Made by a program: the position numbers and the translations under genes. Positions 1 through 6,624 of a DNA stretch of 12,935 nucleotides are shown piece by piece. The stretch comes from Anaerolineales bacterium UBA3001 (GTDB lineage Bacteria; Chloroflexota; Anaerolineae; Anaerolineales; UBA11657), in contig DDZT01000109.1 of NCBI GenBank assembly GCA_002346435.1, positions 1 through 12,935 on the forward strand. Reading direction: 5' to 3'. Below the pieces are notes generated by a model. It saw only the letters and a program-made list of their open reading frames with translations. It did not search any database and was not told the DNA's origin. Within the stretch, counting starts at the first letter, position 1; each line of letters starts with the position of its first letter.

Positions 1-219
1 CGCTCTGATGACCACGAGAAAAATGAGATTACCGCAGACCCTTGTGGTACTTGTCGTCAGGCGATTTATGAAATGGCACAAGTATCTGGATGTAACATTG
101 AAGTGATTATGTCTGACAAGAACAAGCATAACATTGTTATTAAGTCCATTGAGCAATTGTTGCCTTATGCTTTTGGCCCTTCTCAACTACATATTGATGT
201 TGTCAAAGGCAACCTGTAA
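1..219 (+). CDS. cdd: Cytidine deaminase, C-terminal part (5' end outside window)
   Basis: The open frame from base 1 to the TAA at 217-219 encodes the last 72 residues of a small zinc-dependent cytidine deaminase, which converts cytidine or deoxycytidine to uridine or deoxyuridine in the cytoplasm. The diagnostic motif PCGTCRQ (residues 14-20 of the fragment) supplies two zinc-ligand cysteines of the tetrameric family. The following stretch, ending LPYAFGP, is the usual C-terminal part of that family. The HAE motif carrying the third ligand and the catalytic Glu lies upstream of the window. A uridine phosphorylase homologue starts 37 bases downstream on the same strand, which gives consecutive steps cytidine to uridine to uracil. 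No terminator is visible in the gap, so co-transcription is likely. The family call is firm; the full length cannot be judged. Confidence 0.9.
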   Translation, partial: RSDDHEKNEITADPCGTCRQAIYEMAQVSGCNIEVIMSDKNKHNIVIKSIEQLLPYAFGPSQLHIDVVKGNL

Positions 220-256
220 GATGTAGGTTTACAGATGCTCTATATAGGTTAGTATA

Positions 257-997
257 ATGGGTTCCGATTCCAACATTAATATGTCAACACTATATCATAT
301 TGGCTGTCGTCGCGGTGACGTCGGACGCTACGTGCTCCTACCTGGAGATCCAGGTCGAGTGCCTATGATAGCAAGTCTTCTTGATGACGCTAAAGAAATT
401 TCACACAATCGTGAGTATCTTACCTATACAGGCACATTACTAGGCGAAAAAGTGTCTGTTACATCAACTGGGATGGGTTGTCCTTCTACAGCAATTGCTG
501 TAGAAGAATTAGCAATTGCTGGTGCAGACACTTTCATTAGAGTTGGCACATCCGGTCCAATGCAAGATTTCATAGAAACTGGTGACCTGCTAATTGCATG
601 GGGAGCAATTCGTGATGAATACACTTCCAAACAATATGTTCCACCAGAGTATCCAGCAGTGGCTGACTTGGAAGTAACCCTAGCGCTTAGACAGGCTGCC
701 CGTGCTCGTGGTGTACGACACCATGTTGGACTTACTCAATCAAAAGATTCTTTCTATGGACAACACGAACCAGACAGAATGCCTGTTTCTAGACAACTTC
801 AAGACCGATGGAAAGCATGGATAGCAGGAGGTACACTCTGTTCAGAAATGGAGGCTTCTACTATTTTTGTGGTAGCTCGAATGCTAAACTGTCGATCAGG
901 GGGTATTATGACGTCTGGCATTGATTTAACACATCTGTTGGTAACAGCTGTAGATGGATTGAAGATATTAATTGAGCAAGATATTGCGCGGAGGTAA
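257..997 (+). CDS. udp: Uridine phosphorylase family protein, copy 1
   Basis: This is a 246-residue nucleoside phosphorylase of the PNP/UDP superfamily, closest by eye to streptococcal-type uridine phosphorylase (uridine + phosphate to uracil + ribose 1-phosphate). Phosphate-site motifs are present: GDPGR at 30-34, NREY with Arg52, and RVGTSG with Arg95 and Thr98. The ribose-binding EMEA is at 197-200, and the base-pocket segment FYGQHEPDRMP starts near 167. Oddities are Cys75 where family members have Gly (GMGCPS for GIGGPS), and a C-terminal third much shorter than usual: the loop that normally carries Asn/Gln/Arg residues near the base is missing. The ATG at 257 has only a weak SD, but its N-terminus aligns with copy 2, which supports it over the Met at residue 9. 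The stop overlaps the SD of the next gene. The family is certain; the substrate may have drifted from uridine. Confidence 0.88.
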   Translation: MGSDSNINMSTLYHIGCRRGDVGRYVLLPGDPGRVPMIASLLDDAKEISHNREYLTYTGTLLGEKVSVTSTGMGCPSTAIAVEELAIAGADTFIRVGTSGPMQDFIETGDLLIAWGAIRDEYTSKQYVPPEYPAVADLEVTLALRQAARARGVRHHVGLTQSKDSFYGQHEPDRMPVSRQLQDRWKAWIAGGTLCSEMEASTIFVVARMLNCRSGGIMTSGIDLTHLLVTAVDGLKILIEQDIARR

Positions 998-999
998 TT

Positions 1000-1695
1000 G
1001 TGACATTTCTAGATGAGTGCATTGAATTTGCTGGCCCCGCTTGGGAAAGATATGTTCATCATCCATGGATAGAAGCGCTGTTTGCTGGCACATTACAAGA
1101 AGACAAATTTCGCTATTGGTTAATCCAAGATCTACCCTATATAGGTGAGAACGCGTCAGAGGTAGCATTTACAAAGGTGCCTACACACAACCCCTGGGTA
1201 AAACTGCAAAGAGAATATGGTGTACGCGCAGCTGAGTCACGTGTTGAGCTTAGAATGCTGGAAGATTATGACGAGTTTGCATTAACGCGCTGGGCTGCCA
1301 GACCACGCAGAGAAGCATTTGTAAACTTTTTTGTTAGAGCATTCTATGAAGGTACATTTGGTGATGTTTGTTGTGCAGTGTATCCATGTTATTGTTTTCA
1401 TAATACATTCGGCGTGAGATATGAGAACGAAAAACCGAATAACCTATCGCAATTACAACGGGATTGGCTAGAACAATGGCAGGACCCATTTTATATGGAT
1501 CTACAAAATGCCACTGTAGATGGGATAAACGAATATGGAAATGCTAGTACGGAATTCGAACGAGATAAAATGCGCTGGTTGTTCCTAAGAGCCACCCAAC
1601 ACCAAATTGCAACATTCGATGCAGCATGGATAACGTCCGATCCTTGGCCTGGTGAGGGAAATGAGATAGGAATACTAGCTGGTACAGCAAACTAG
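1000..1695 (+). CDS. tenA: TenA-like protein, copy 1 (divergent active site)
   Basis: This 231-residue all-helical protein belongs to the TenA/thiaminase II family (heme-oxygenase-like fold). TenA normally hydrolyses 4-amino-5-aminomethyl-2-methylpyrimidine to HMP in thiamine salvage. The N-terminal signature is clear (HPWIEAL, GTL, FRYWLIQDLPY), with Asp44 and Tyr47 at the same numbers as in Bacillus TenA. The nucleophile-type Cys lies in the motif YPCY (Cys130). Two other positions differ by hand alignment: the Tyr four residues after the Cys is His134, and the C-terminal catalytic Glu is Gln202 (QHQIATFDAAW). The start is GTG at 1000, with SD GGAGG at 990-994 overlapping the stop of the preceding phosphorylase gene, so translation is probably coupled. 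An altered substrate or a partner role is plausible. The family call is good; the activity is unknown. Confidence 0.82.
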   Translation: MTFLDECIEFAGPAWERYVHHPWIEALFAGTLQEDKFRYWLIQDLPYIGENASEVAFTKVPTHNPWVKLQREYGVRAAESRVELRMLEDYDEFALTRWAARPRREAFVNFFVRAFYEGTFGDVCCAVYPCYCFHNTFGVRYENEKPNNLSQLQRDWLEQWQDPFYMDLQNATVDGINEYGNASTEFERDKMRWLFLRATQHQIATFDAAWITSDPWPGEGNEIGILAGTAN

Positions 1696-1763
1696 AGCAC
1701 CTACTGGTACTACATGCAATCATTAAAGTGTAAGATTACGACTATCGTCAGGACATTACTAAA

Positions 1764-2492
1764 ATGAGTGATTCCGAGTCAACACTACAATATCATATAA
1801 AGATGAGAAGTGGCGATGTGGGTAGATATGTGCTTCTTCCCGGCGATCCCGGTAGAGTACCGCTCATAGCTTCGTATCTGGACAATGCACAGCTGGTAGC
1901 AGAAAATCGAGAACACAGGACTTATACAGGAAGCATTGAAGGCACAAAGGTCTCAGTCACATCTACAGGCATAGGAGGACCCTCAACAGCAATAGCGGTC
2001 GAGGAGTTAGCCAATCTCGGGGCTGACACTTTTATAAGAGTAGGTACCTCAGGCATGATGCAAGACTTTATAAAACCTGGCGACTTAGTAGTTGTCTCCG
2101 GAGCAGTGCGTGATGAAGGTACTGCACTACATTACATGCCAATGGATTTTCCTGCAATTGCAGATCTCGATGTTGTGCATTGCCTTCGACAGGCTTGTGA
2201 AACCACAGGAGTCACTTACCATGTTGGTTTATCGCACTCTAAGGATTCATTCTATGGGGAAGTAGAACCAGACAGGATGCCCATAAGCGATGCTCTAAAG
2301 CATCGATGGGATGCCTGGGTACAGGCTCGAGTACTATGCTCAGAGATGGAGGCAGCGGCATTATTTGTTCTAGCGAGCACACTAGGCAAACGTGCTGGCG
2401 GCATTATGGTTGCAGGGGGAAGTCATGATGGTCTCGAACCACTTTGTAAAACCGCTGTTGAAAGCATCCGCATGTTGATAGATATTGATTAA
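1764..2492 (+). CDS. udp: Uridine phosphorylase family protein, copy 2
   Basis: This 242-residue PNP/UDP-superfamily phosphorylase is a clear paralogue of the gene at 257. It carries GDPGR (27-31), NREH with Arg49, the intact STGIGGPST segment (67-75), RVGTSG with Arg92 and Thr95, and EMEA (194-197), all expected for phosphate and ribose binding. The base-pocket segment reads FYGEVEPDRMP, so the Gln that contacts uracil in characterised enzymes appears replaced by Glu166. As in copy 1, the C-terminal loop rich in Asn/Gln/Arg is shortened, here to a glycine-rich GGSHDG. The ATG at 1764 follows a 68-base gap with no strong SD. A TenA-like gene lies upstream and a cytosine deaminase and a second TenA-like gene downstream. 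The expected reaction is phosphorolysis of uridine or a related pyrimidine nucleoside; the family is certain, the substrate inferred. Confidence 0.88.
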   Translation: MSDSESTLQYHIKMRSGDVGRYVLLPGDPGRVPLIASYLDNAQLVAENREHRTYTGSIEGTKVSVTSTGIGGPSTAIAVEELANLGADTFIRVGTSGMMQDFIKPGDLVVVSGAVRDEGTALHYMPMDFPAIADLDVVHCLRQACETTGVTYHVGLSHSKDSFYGEVEPDRMPISDALKHRWDAWVQARVLCSEMEAAALFVLASTLGKRAGGIMVAGGSHDGLEPLCKTAVESIRMLIDID

Positions 2493-2537
2493 GTTGCCTA
2501 GATAAACCGATATATTTGTAAAACTTTGCGCGTATTA

Positions 2538-2552
2538 TGTGTATTTTACACA
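2538..2552. repeat. Perfect inverted repeat TGTGTA-ttt-TACACA
   Basis: Two perfect 6-base arms separated by three T lie between the end of the second phosphorylase gene and the SD of the cytosine deaminase gene. The symmetry would suit a dimeric regulator, or a small hairpin just upstream of the ribosome binding site. A TATTAT box overlaps its left side (2533-2538), but no convincing -35 element sits 16-18 bases upstream. A site this short could occur by chance in AT-rich DNA. Confidence 0.35.
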
Positions 2553-2576
2553 AACAGAAGGAGGAGTAAAAGTAAT

Positions 2577-3032
2577 ATGGATTCTGATAGAAAGTGGATG
2601 GCAGAAGCAATAGCTGAAGCAAAGAAAAGTCGCGAGTCTGGTGGAATCCCAATAGGTTCTGTTTTAGTTGCACAAGGAAAAATTATAGGAAGAGGACATA
2701 ATCAACGAGTACAAAAAAACAACCCAATACTACATGCAGAAATGGTAACATTCCAAAATGCTGGTCGCCTTCGAGCGAACATATACTCCCAATCCACTAT
2801 GTATACTTCCTTGTCGCCATGCACAATGTGCGCTGGCACTATTGTCCTGTACAAAATTCCGAGAGTTGTAGTCGGTGAAAATAGGACTGTCAAGGACTTA
2901 ACTCTTTGTGAAGACTGGCTAACTGAACAAGGGGTAGAAGTAATTAATCTAGATTTACAAGAATGTGTCGATATCATGAACGATTTCATAAAAGAAACTC
3001 CTGAAATATGGCATGAAGATGTAGGAGTTTAG
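2577..3032 (+). CDS. Cytosine deaminase, yeast Fcy1-like
   Basis: This 151-residue protein has the cytidine deaminase fold and resembles yeast cytosine deaminase along its whole length. That enzyme converts cytosine to uracil plus ammonia and is unrelated to E. coli CodA. Zinc and catalytic motifs are HAE (His53, Glu55) and SPCTMC (Cys82, Cys85). RGHN (Asn42) and the VVGEN segment (98-102) match the yeast enzyme, and the C-terminal WHEDVG (Asp148) corresponds to the yeast WFEDIG that closes over the substrate. I chose the ATG at 2577 because SD GGAGGAG lies at 2560-2566; the open frame extends to a TTG at 2526, but that adds 17 residues with no family similarity. Uracil from this step joins that from the phosphorylases. 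A tRNA-adenosine or guanine deaminase is less likely given the C-terminus. Confidence 0.88.
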   Translation: MDSDRKWMAEAIAEAKKSRESGGIPIGSVLVAQGKIIGRGHNQRVQKNNPILHAEMVTFQNAGRLRANIYSQSTMYTSLSPCTMCAGTIVLYKIPRVVVGENRTVKDLTLCEDWLTEQGVEVINLDLQECVDIMNDFIKETPEIWHEDVGV

Positions 3033-3048
3033 TCACTCAACCATTGAA

Positions 3049-3053
3049 GGAGG
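3049..3053 (+). promoter_or_regulatory. Shine-Dalgarno that decides the start of TenA copy 2
   Basis: A strong GGAGG ends 9 bases before the ATT codon at 3063. It is 51 bases from the first in-frame ATG at 3105, too far to serve that ATG. An in-frame TGA at 3045-3047 closes the frame upstream. The ATT is therefore the best-placed initiation codon. Confidence 0.7.
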
Positions 3054-3062
3054 AACAACACT

Positions 3063-3740
3063 ATTTCTTTTGCACACAACTTAATCGCTAAAGCAGAACC
3101 TTATATGAAATCCCAAATCGAAAAACCTTTTCTACTTGGTTTGGTTAAAGGTGATTTACCCACTGAATGTTTCCAGTATTGGCTAAGGGTCGATTACCCT
3201 TACCTGCATAATTTTGTAAAGGTGTGCGCTCTAGGAATGGTAAAGGCCAGCACACCAGAAGACGTGGATGTCATGTTATATCATGTACAAAGTGTTCAAG
3301 AAGAGATGAGAGATCACGAGAAACATGCAAAAGAATTAGGTATGTCTAGAGAAGACCTATTGTCCTACCCAATGGGTCCGCTTAAGTATTCGTATACTCG
3401 CCATCAACTTGCCAGCGCATACGATGGATCACTTGGAGATACTCAAGCAGCAATCCTTGCTTGCCAGTGGGGTTATGGTGAGGCAGTGCGAAGACTGCTT
3501 GATAAGCATACCTTAGAAGATAACAACCCTTATGCAGAATGGTGGGAATTTCACAGTGACCCAGGACATCGTGAAGGCCTTGATAAAGCTTTGGACTTAC
3601 TTGACAGACAAGCCGCTAAAAGCACCGAACACCAAAAGCAAATTATGGCGGATATATTTATAACTAGTGTTCAGCATGAAACTATGTTGTGGGACGAATA
3701 TTACAACATGTCACAATGGGAAACTTATCCAATAGAATAA
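3063..3740 (+). CDS. tenA: TenA-like aminopyrimidine hydrolase, copy 2, probable ATT start
   Basis: This TenA/thiaminase II family protein has 225 residues if started at ATT 3063. The helix before the first ATG (SFAHNLIAKAEPYMK) is typical TenA N-terminal sequence. With this start the Asp and Tyr of VDYPY fall at 44 and 47, exactly the Bacillus TenA numbers. Other expected residues are Cys134 (LACQWGYGE), Tyr138 and the C-terminal Glu206 (QHETMLWDEYY). One further pocket Tyr (163 in Bacillus) appears to be His164. This copy is thus the more canonical of the two and may release HMP or a related pyrimidine from thiamine breakdown products. It starts 30 bases after the cytosine deaminase stop, so co-translation in one operon is likely. 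The ATG at 3105 would remove 14 residues of helix 1 and has no SD. The family is firm; the start is inferred. Confidence 0.82.
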   Translation: MSFAHNLIAKAEPYMKSQIEKPFLLGLVKGDLPTECFQYWLRVDYPYLHNFVKVCALGMVKASTPEDVDVMLYHVQSVQEEMRDHEKHAKELGMSREDLLSYPMGPLKYSYTRHQLASAYDGSLGDTQAAILACQWGYGEAVRRLLDKHTLEDNNPYAEWWEFHSDPGHREGLDKALDLLDRQAAKSTEHQKQIMADIFITSVQHETMLWDEYYNMSQWETYPIE

Positions 3741-3780
3741 GTACAATCATCGACCATAAATCCTCGGTTTAGCATTTGCA

Positions 3781-6177
3781 TTATTCAGGCTTCAACACTA
3801 ACACATCTCCTTTTATGTTAGCACGCCCAAAACTCATAGGTAAATATTCCACCGCTTGATGTCGTTCAATAAGATCATCATAGTGTTTACTAAAAACATT
3901 TCCTGATTGACCAGTAGTATGCATGAACAAACTGTTACTCCAATCATTCAAATCCACTATTTGCCGATAACTAGGTACGTAAATTTGTTTGTATGGATCC
4001 GAGAACTTGTATGGTCCTACATTAACAGTATACGAGCCACCACCATTACCTATTTCCCGTTGAAACAACATGCGTAACGCAGCAACTTCACTAAACGGAT
4101 TGTGAGAATAAATGGTTTCATGTAATTCACCCCATTTCCATTTATCTACATTACGACCATTCGATATTAAAGGAATGCTACCTTTAAAATGATCCTCTAG
4201 AAATTCAGTGGCACGATCCAATGCGCTAGCAGCAGCATCTAAGCAATTTTCATTAGGCACAGTGAGAACATTATCGCACCATGGGTTATCCGGTTCTTCC
4301 AACACATTTACTAGAAAAGATGCGTGTTTCCGATCAGCAAACTGTTCATACACGTTACCGCGAAGTTCATCCTCGAATATGACCATACCGAGTTGATGAA
4401 ACCATGTAGCGTAAATTGTTGCAGCTACACTATCGGCACTCATATCAGCATCCCAAGTAACAACATGGTCAAGAGCAAGTTGCGCAAGCTCAGATTTAGA
4501 CTCTGATGGTTCAACAGATTGCAAGTAAGGAAGCAATTCGATCGCCTGTCTACTTATCTGATCAGACTGTATGGCTATCATATCTTCGATGGAAATTTTG
4601 CTGTCCCCATCAGTGAACTGAAGAATCAGCTCCTCTATTCGATCTGCTCTATATCGGGGAGCCCAGCTGCTTGAAATGAAAAACGGATAATCGTCTGAAA
4701 CAACCTTATTATTGGCGGTAACTATATATCCGCTCTCTGGGTTATAAACCTGAGGTAATTGTTCAAATGGTATCCATCCTTCCCATTCATATTCACTATC
4801 CCATCCTGGGACTGGAACAGTTCCATCTCCTTTGGCCCTCACAGGTATACGACCAGGACCAATATAACCAATATTTCCTTTCTGGTCAGCAAACACCATA
4901 TTTTGACTAGGAGCTACATAATATCGCAAGGCATCAGTGAATTCGTCCCAATCAGAAGCATAAGCCATTTTCATAAACGCATCCGCAGTAGTATCGCCTG
5001 GATCTAGTGCAGTCCAACGCATTGCAAGCGGAGTTCCGGCATTGTCAGACACATCGCTAATGAGAGGTCCATGACGAGTACTTCTAGCAGCATATGGAAT
5101 CGGAGTATCTTCATCATCCTTAACAAGGATCTCCTCTAACACTATAGTCATGTCTTCCCATTCCCCGTCAACCTCATACTGGTTTGGGTCGGTGGGATTT
5201 ATTCTCTCAATGTATAAATCTTGTACATCTGGACCAAGATTTGTGAGGCCCCATGCTACATGTTCATTGTGGCCGATAGGAATTATTGGCATTCCCAACA
5301 AGGTTGCGCCCGTAGCGTGCAACAAGTTCCCTTGCAATTCTACTAAATACCAAATAGATGGGATCTGAGCACCTAGATGGGGATCGTTTGCAAGCAATGG
5401 TTTACCACTTTCGGTCAAATCACCAGATACAACCCAGCTGTTGCTACCAACATCTTTATCACCCATTCGAAACATCTGCTGCATAGTTGAATCAACACCC
5501 AACAATGTGTCAGCCAAATCGCCAGGAATAATAGTTGTTGCTTCTGATGGGTATCCAGGCACAAGTTCATTTGCACGGTCTTGGCCAACAGAAGACTGCA
5601 ACAATGACCGTAGCAGCTCGTCCTCCCAGTTCCCTCCCAAATCCCACATCATCATTTTTGACCATACCAACGAATCGTAGACTGTCCAAGGCTCAGGAGT
5701 AAAACCCAGTATCAAATACTCAGGTGGTAGAGTATGCCCCTCATCAATCCATGCATTTACACCAGAAGCATAAGATTCCAGCGCAGCTCTGGTATCATCA
5801 GTTAAAAAGTCCCAGGTTTGAATAGCGGCACGATACGTGCCTAAAGTCCTTAAAAACTTGTCAATATCTAGTGTGGCTTCTCCCAACACTTCGCTTAGAC
5901 GGCCTGACCCAATGCGACGATTCATCTCTAGTTGCCATAAACGATCTTGTGCATGTACATATCCTAAAGCAAAATATGCGTCGGCATCAGTCGACGCAAA
6001 TATATGTGGAACACCATCAGTATCTCGCACAATCTCGATCTGCCCATCGAGCCCTGACAATACTACGACGCCTTCTGTTTTTGGTAGACTACTACGTAAA
6101 TAGAAGTAACCTGCTACAACCAACAATATGGTCAAGCCTATTGCTATGCCTACACGTTTTATTGCTATATTTTTCAT
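3781..6177 (-). CDS. Penicillin acylase family protein (Ntn hydrolase)
   Basis: This 798-residue precursor belongs to the penicillin/AHL acylase family, which hydrolyses amide bonds of acylated substrates outside the cytoplasmic membrane. Residues 8-27 form a hydrophobic segment after a basic N-terminus: an uncleaved signal anchor or signal peptide. The alpha-chain signature DGVPHIFA..DAYFALGYVHAQDRLWQLEMNRR follows at about 54-88. Autoproteolysis should occur before Ser245 in GSNSW, making it the N-terminal nucleophile of the beta chain. ANDPHLG and WKWGELH are further beta-chain family motifs. I prefer the ATG at 6177 over the in-frame TTG at 6186 because AGGG sits 9 bases upstream of the ATG. 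It has its own promoter and converges on the TenA gene with 40 bases between stops. The substrate (beta-lactam, acyl-homoserine lactone, other amide) cannot be told from the sequence. Confidence 0.9.
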   Translation of the reverse strand: MKNIAIKRVGIAIGLTILLVVAGYFYLRSSLPKTEGVVVLSGLDGQIEIVRDTDGVPHIFASTDADAYFALGYVHAQDRLWQLEMNRRIGSGRLSEVLGEATLDIDKFLRTLGTYRAAIQTWDFLTDDTRAALESYASGVNAWIDEGHTLPPEYLILGFTPEPWTVYDSLVWSKMMMWDLGGNWEDELLRSLLQSSVGQDRANELVPGYPSEATTIIPGDLADTLLGVDSTMQQMFRMGDKDVGSNSWVVSGDLTESGKPLLANDPHLGAQIPSIWYLVELQGNLLHATGATLLGMPIIPIGHNEHVAWGLTNLGPDVQDLYIERINPTDPNQYEVDGEWEDMTIVLEEILVKDDEDTPIPYAARSTRHGPLISDVSDNAGTPLAMRWTALDPGDTTADAFMKMAYASDWDEFTDALRYYVAPSQNMVFADQKGNIGYIGPGRIPVRAKGDGTVPVPGWDSEYEWEGWIPFEQLPQVYNPESGYIVTANNKVVSDDYPFFISSSWAPRYRADRIEELILQFTDGDSKISIEDMIAIQSDQISRQAIELLPYLQSVEPSESKSELAQLALDHVVTWDADMSADSVAATIYATWFHQLGMVIFEDELRGNVYEQFADRKHASFLVNVLEEPDNPWCDNVLTVPNENCLDAAASALDRATEFLEDHFKGSIPLISNGRNVDKWKWGELHETIYSHNPFSEVAALRMLFQREIGNGGGSYTVNVGPYKFSDPYKQIYVPSYRQIVDLNDWSNSLFMHTTGQSGNVFSKHYDDLIERHQAVEYLPMSFGRANIKGDVLVLKPE

Positions 6178-6203
6178 ATCTTGCAACCCTATTAGTAAAA
6201 TGC

Positions 6204-6232
6204 AGTATAAAGCTCACCATCGTCATAGTCAA
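6204..6232 (-). promoter_or_regulatory. Sigma70-type promoter of the acylase gene
   Basis: Read on the minus strand, TTGACT (6227-6232) and TATACT (6204-6209) are separated by exactly 17 bases. Both hexamers differ from consensus by a single base. Transcription would begin near 6197, giving a leader of about 20 bases that contains the AGGG ribosome site. Confidence 0.72.
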
Positions 6233-6256
6233 ATCATTATTACCATCACTCATGGC

Positions 6257-6284
6257 TTGACAATTAGCATCAATTTGAGATAAT
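6257..6284 (+). promoter_or_regulatory. Sigma70-type promoter of the pheS-pheT unit
   Basis: TTGACA (6257-6262) is a perfect -35, and GATAAT (6279-6284) lies 16 bases later. The expected transcript start is near 6291, just before the T-box leader. It stands back to back with the acylase promoter, with 24 bases between the two -35 elements. Confidence 0.72.
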
Positions 6285-6302
6285 CGCCATACAACATAAT
6301 AT

Positions 6303-6587
6303 GTGGCTAAGACGGAGCCAAGTACGCTAGATTATTGTCTGAGAATACCACAGTCTAAAATAAGTCAAAATATTCTGGCTGAATTTCACTCTCGAGCCGC
6401 ACTGGGGAACACTATGTGTCTATTGTGCGACATGGCAATTATCCAGCGCCGCGTCCCACGCGTTAGCAAGGAAGAAAAACCGACAATCGGTAAATCAAGT
6501 GAGTCTTGACAAAAAAAGACTAAACAGGGTGGTACCACGGGACTAATTTAGCCCCGTCCCTTTTTCTGGGACGGGTTTTCTATTTTT
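6303..6587 (+). promoter_or_regulatory. T-box leader (tRNA-Phe sensing) of pheST
   Basis: The leader holds the T-box core AGGGTGGTACCACGG (6526-6540). Antiterminator: AGGG (6526-6529) pairs with CCCT (6558-6561), ACGGG (6537-6541) pairs with CCCGT (6553-6557), and TGGTACC forms the bulge that pairs with the tRNA acceptor end. The variable base of TGGT is T, fitting an A discriminator as in tRNA-Phe. Stem III is AGTCTT/AAGACT (6502-6507/6516-6521). In Stem I, AGCCA (6316-6320) can pair with TGGCT (6376-6380), with AGTA (6321-6324) opposite a UUC Phe codon (6373-6375) and a GGA/TGA kink-turn-like pair outside. Small hairpins at 6450-6462 and 6479-6491 lie between. Uncharged tRNA should favour readthrough into pheS. 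The 3' half is certain; Stem I folding and the 5' limit are inferred. Confidence 0.9.
6553..6587 (+). terminator. T-box-controlled intrinsic terminator
   Basis: CCCGTCCC (6553-6560) and GGGACGGG (6568-6575) form a perfect 8-base-pair hairpin with a 7-base loop, followed by TTTTCTATTTTT. The left arm is the same sequence that closes the antiterminator, so the two folds exclude each other. It lies 37 bases before the pheS start. Confidence 0.9.
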
Positions 6588-6624
6588 GGTCGGGATGTCC
6601 ATATATAATGTTGTGGAGGTATAC

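Noticed and set aside
2526..2576. Upstream extension of the cytosine deaminase from a TTG
   Set aside because: It would place the start before the palindrome and the strong SD at 2560-2566; the added residues look like translated non-coding DNA.
2702..2989. 95-codon open frame antisense to the cytosine deaminase
   Set aside because: It is a shadow of a gene with clear motifs on the plus strand, with no SD or family pattern of its own.
3741..3780. Possible bidirectional terminator between TenA copy 2 and the acylase
   Set aside because: Only very short AT-rich complementarity is present and no GC-rich stem with a T-run can be drawn.
5871..6260. 129-codon plus-strand open frame across the acylase 5' end
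   Set aside because: It is antisense to the conserved alpha-chain and signal-anchor codons and has no recognisable product.
6385..6387. Second TTC as T-box specifier
   Set aside because: It falls outside the AGCCA/TGGCT pairing and is not opposite the AGTA element; TTC 6373-6375 fits better. Still possible if Stem I folds differently.
6303..6509. Open frame of 68 codons in the leader
   Set aside because: It lies wholly inside the T-box leader, has no SD and its peptide shows no recognisable pattern.
6586..6624. Upstream starts for pheS at 6586 (TTG) and 6595 (ATG)
   Set aside because: They overlap or immediately follow the terminator T-run and lack an SD; ATG 6625 has GGAGG at ideal spacing and matches the family N-terminus.
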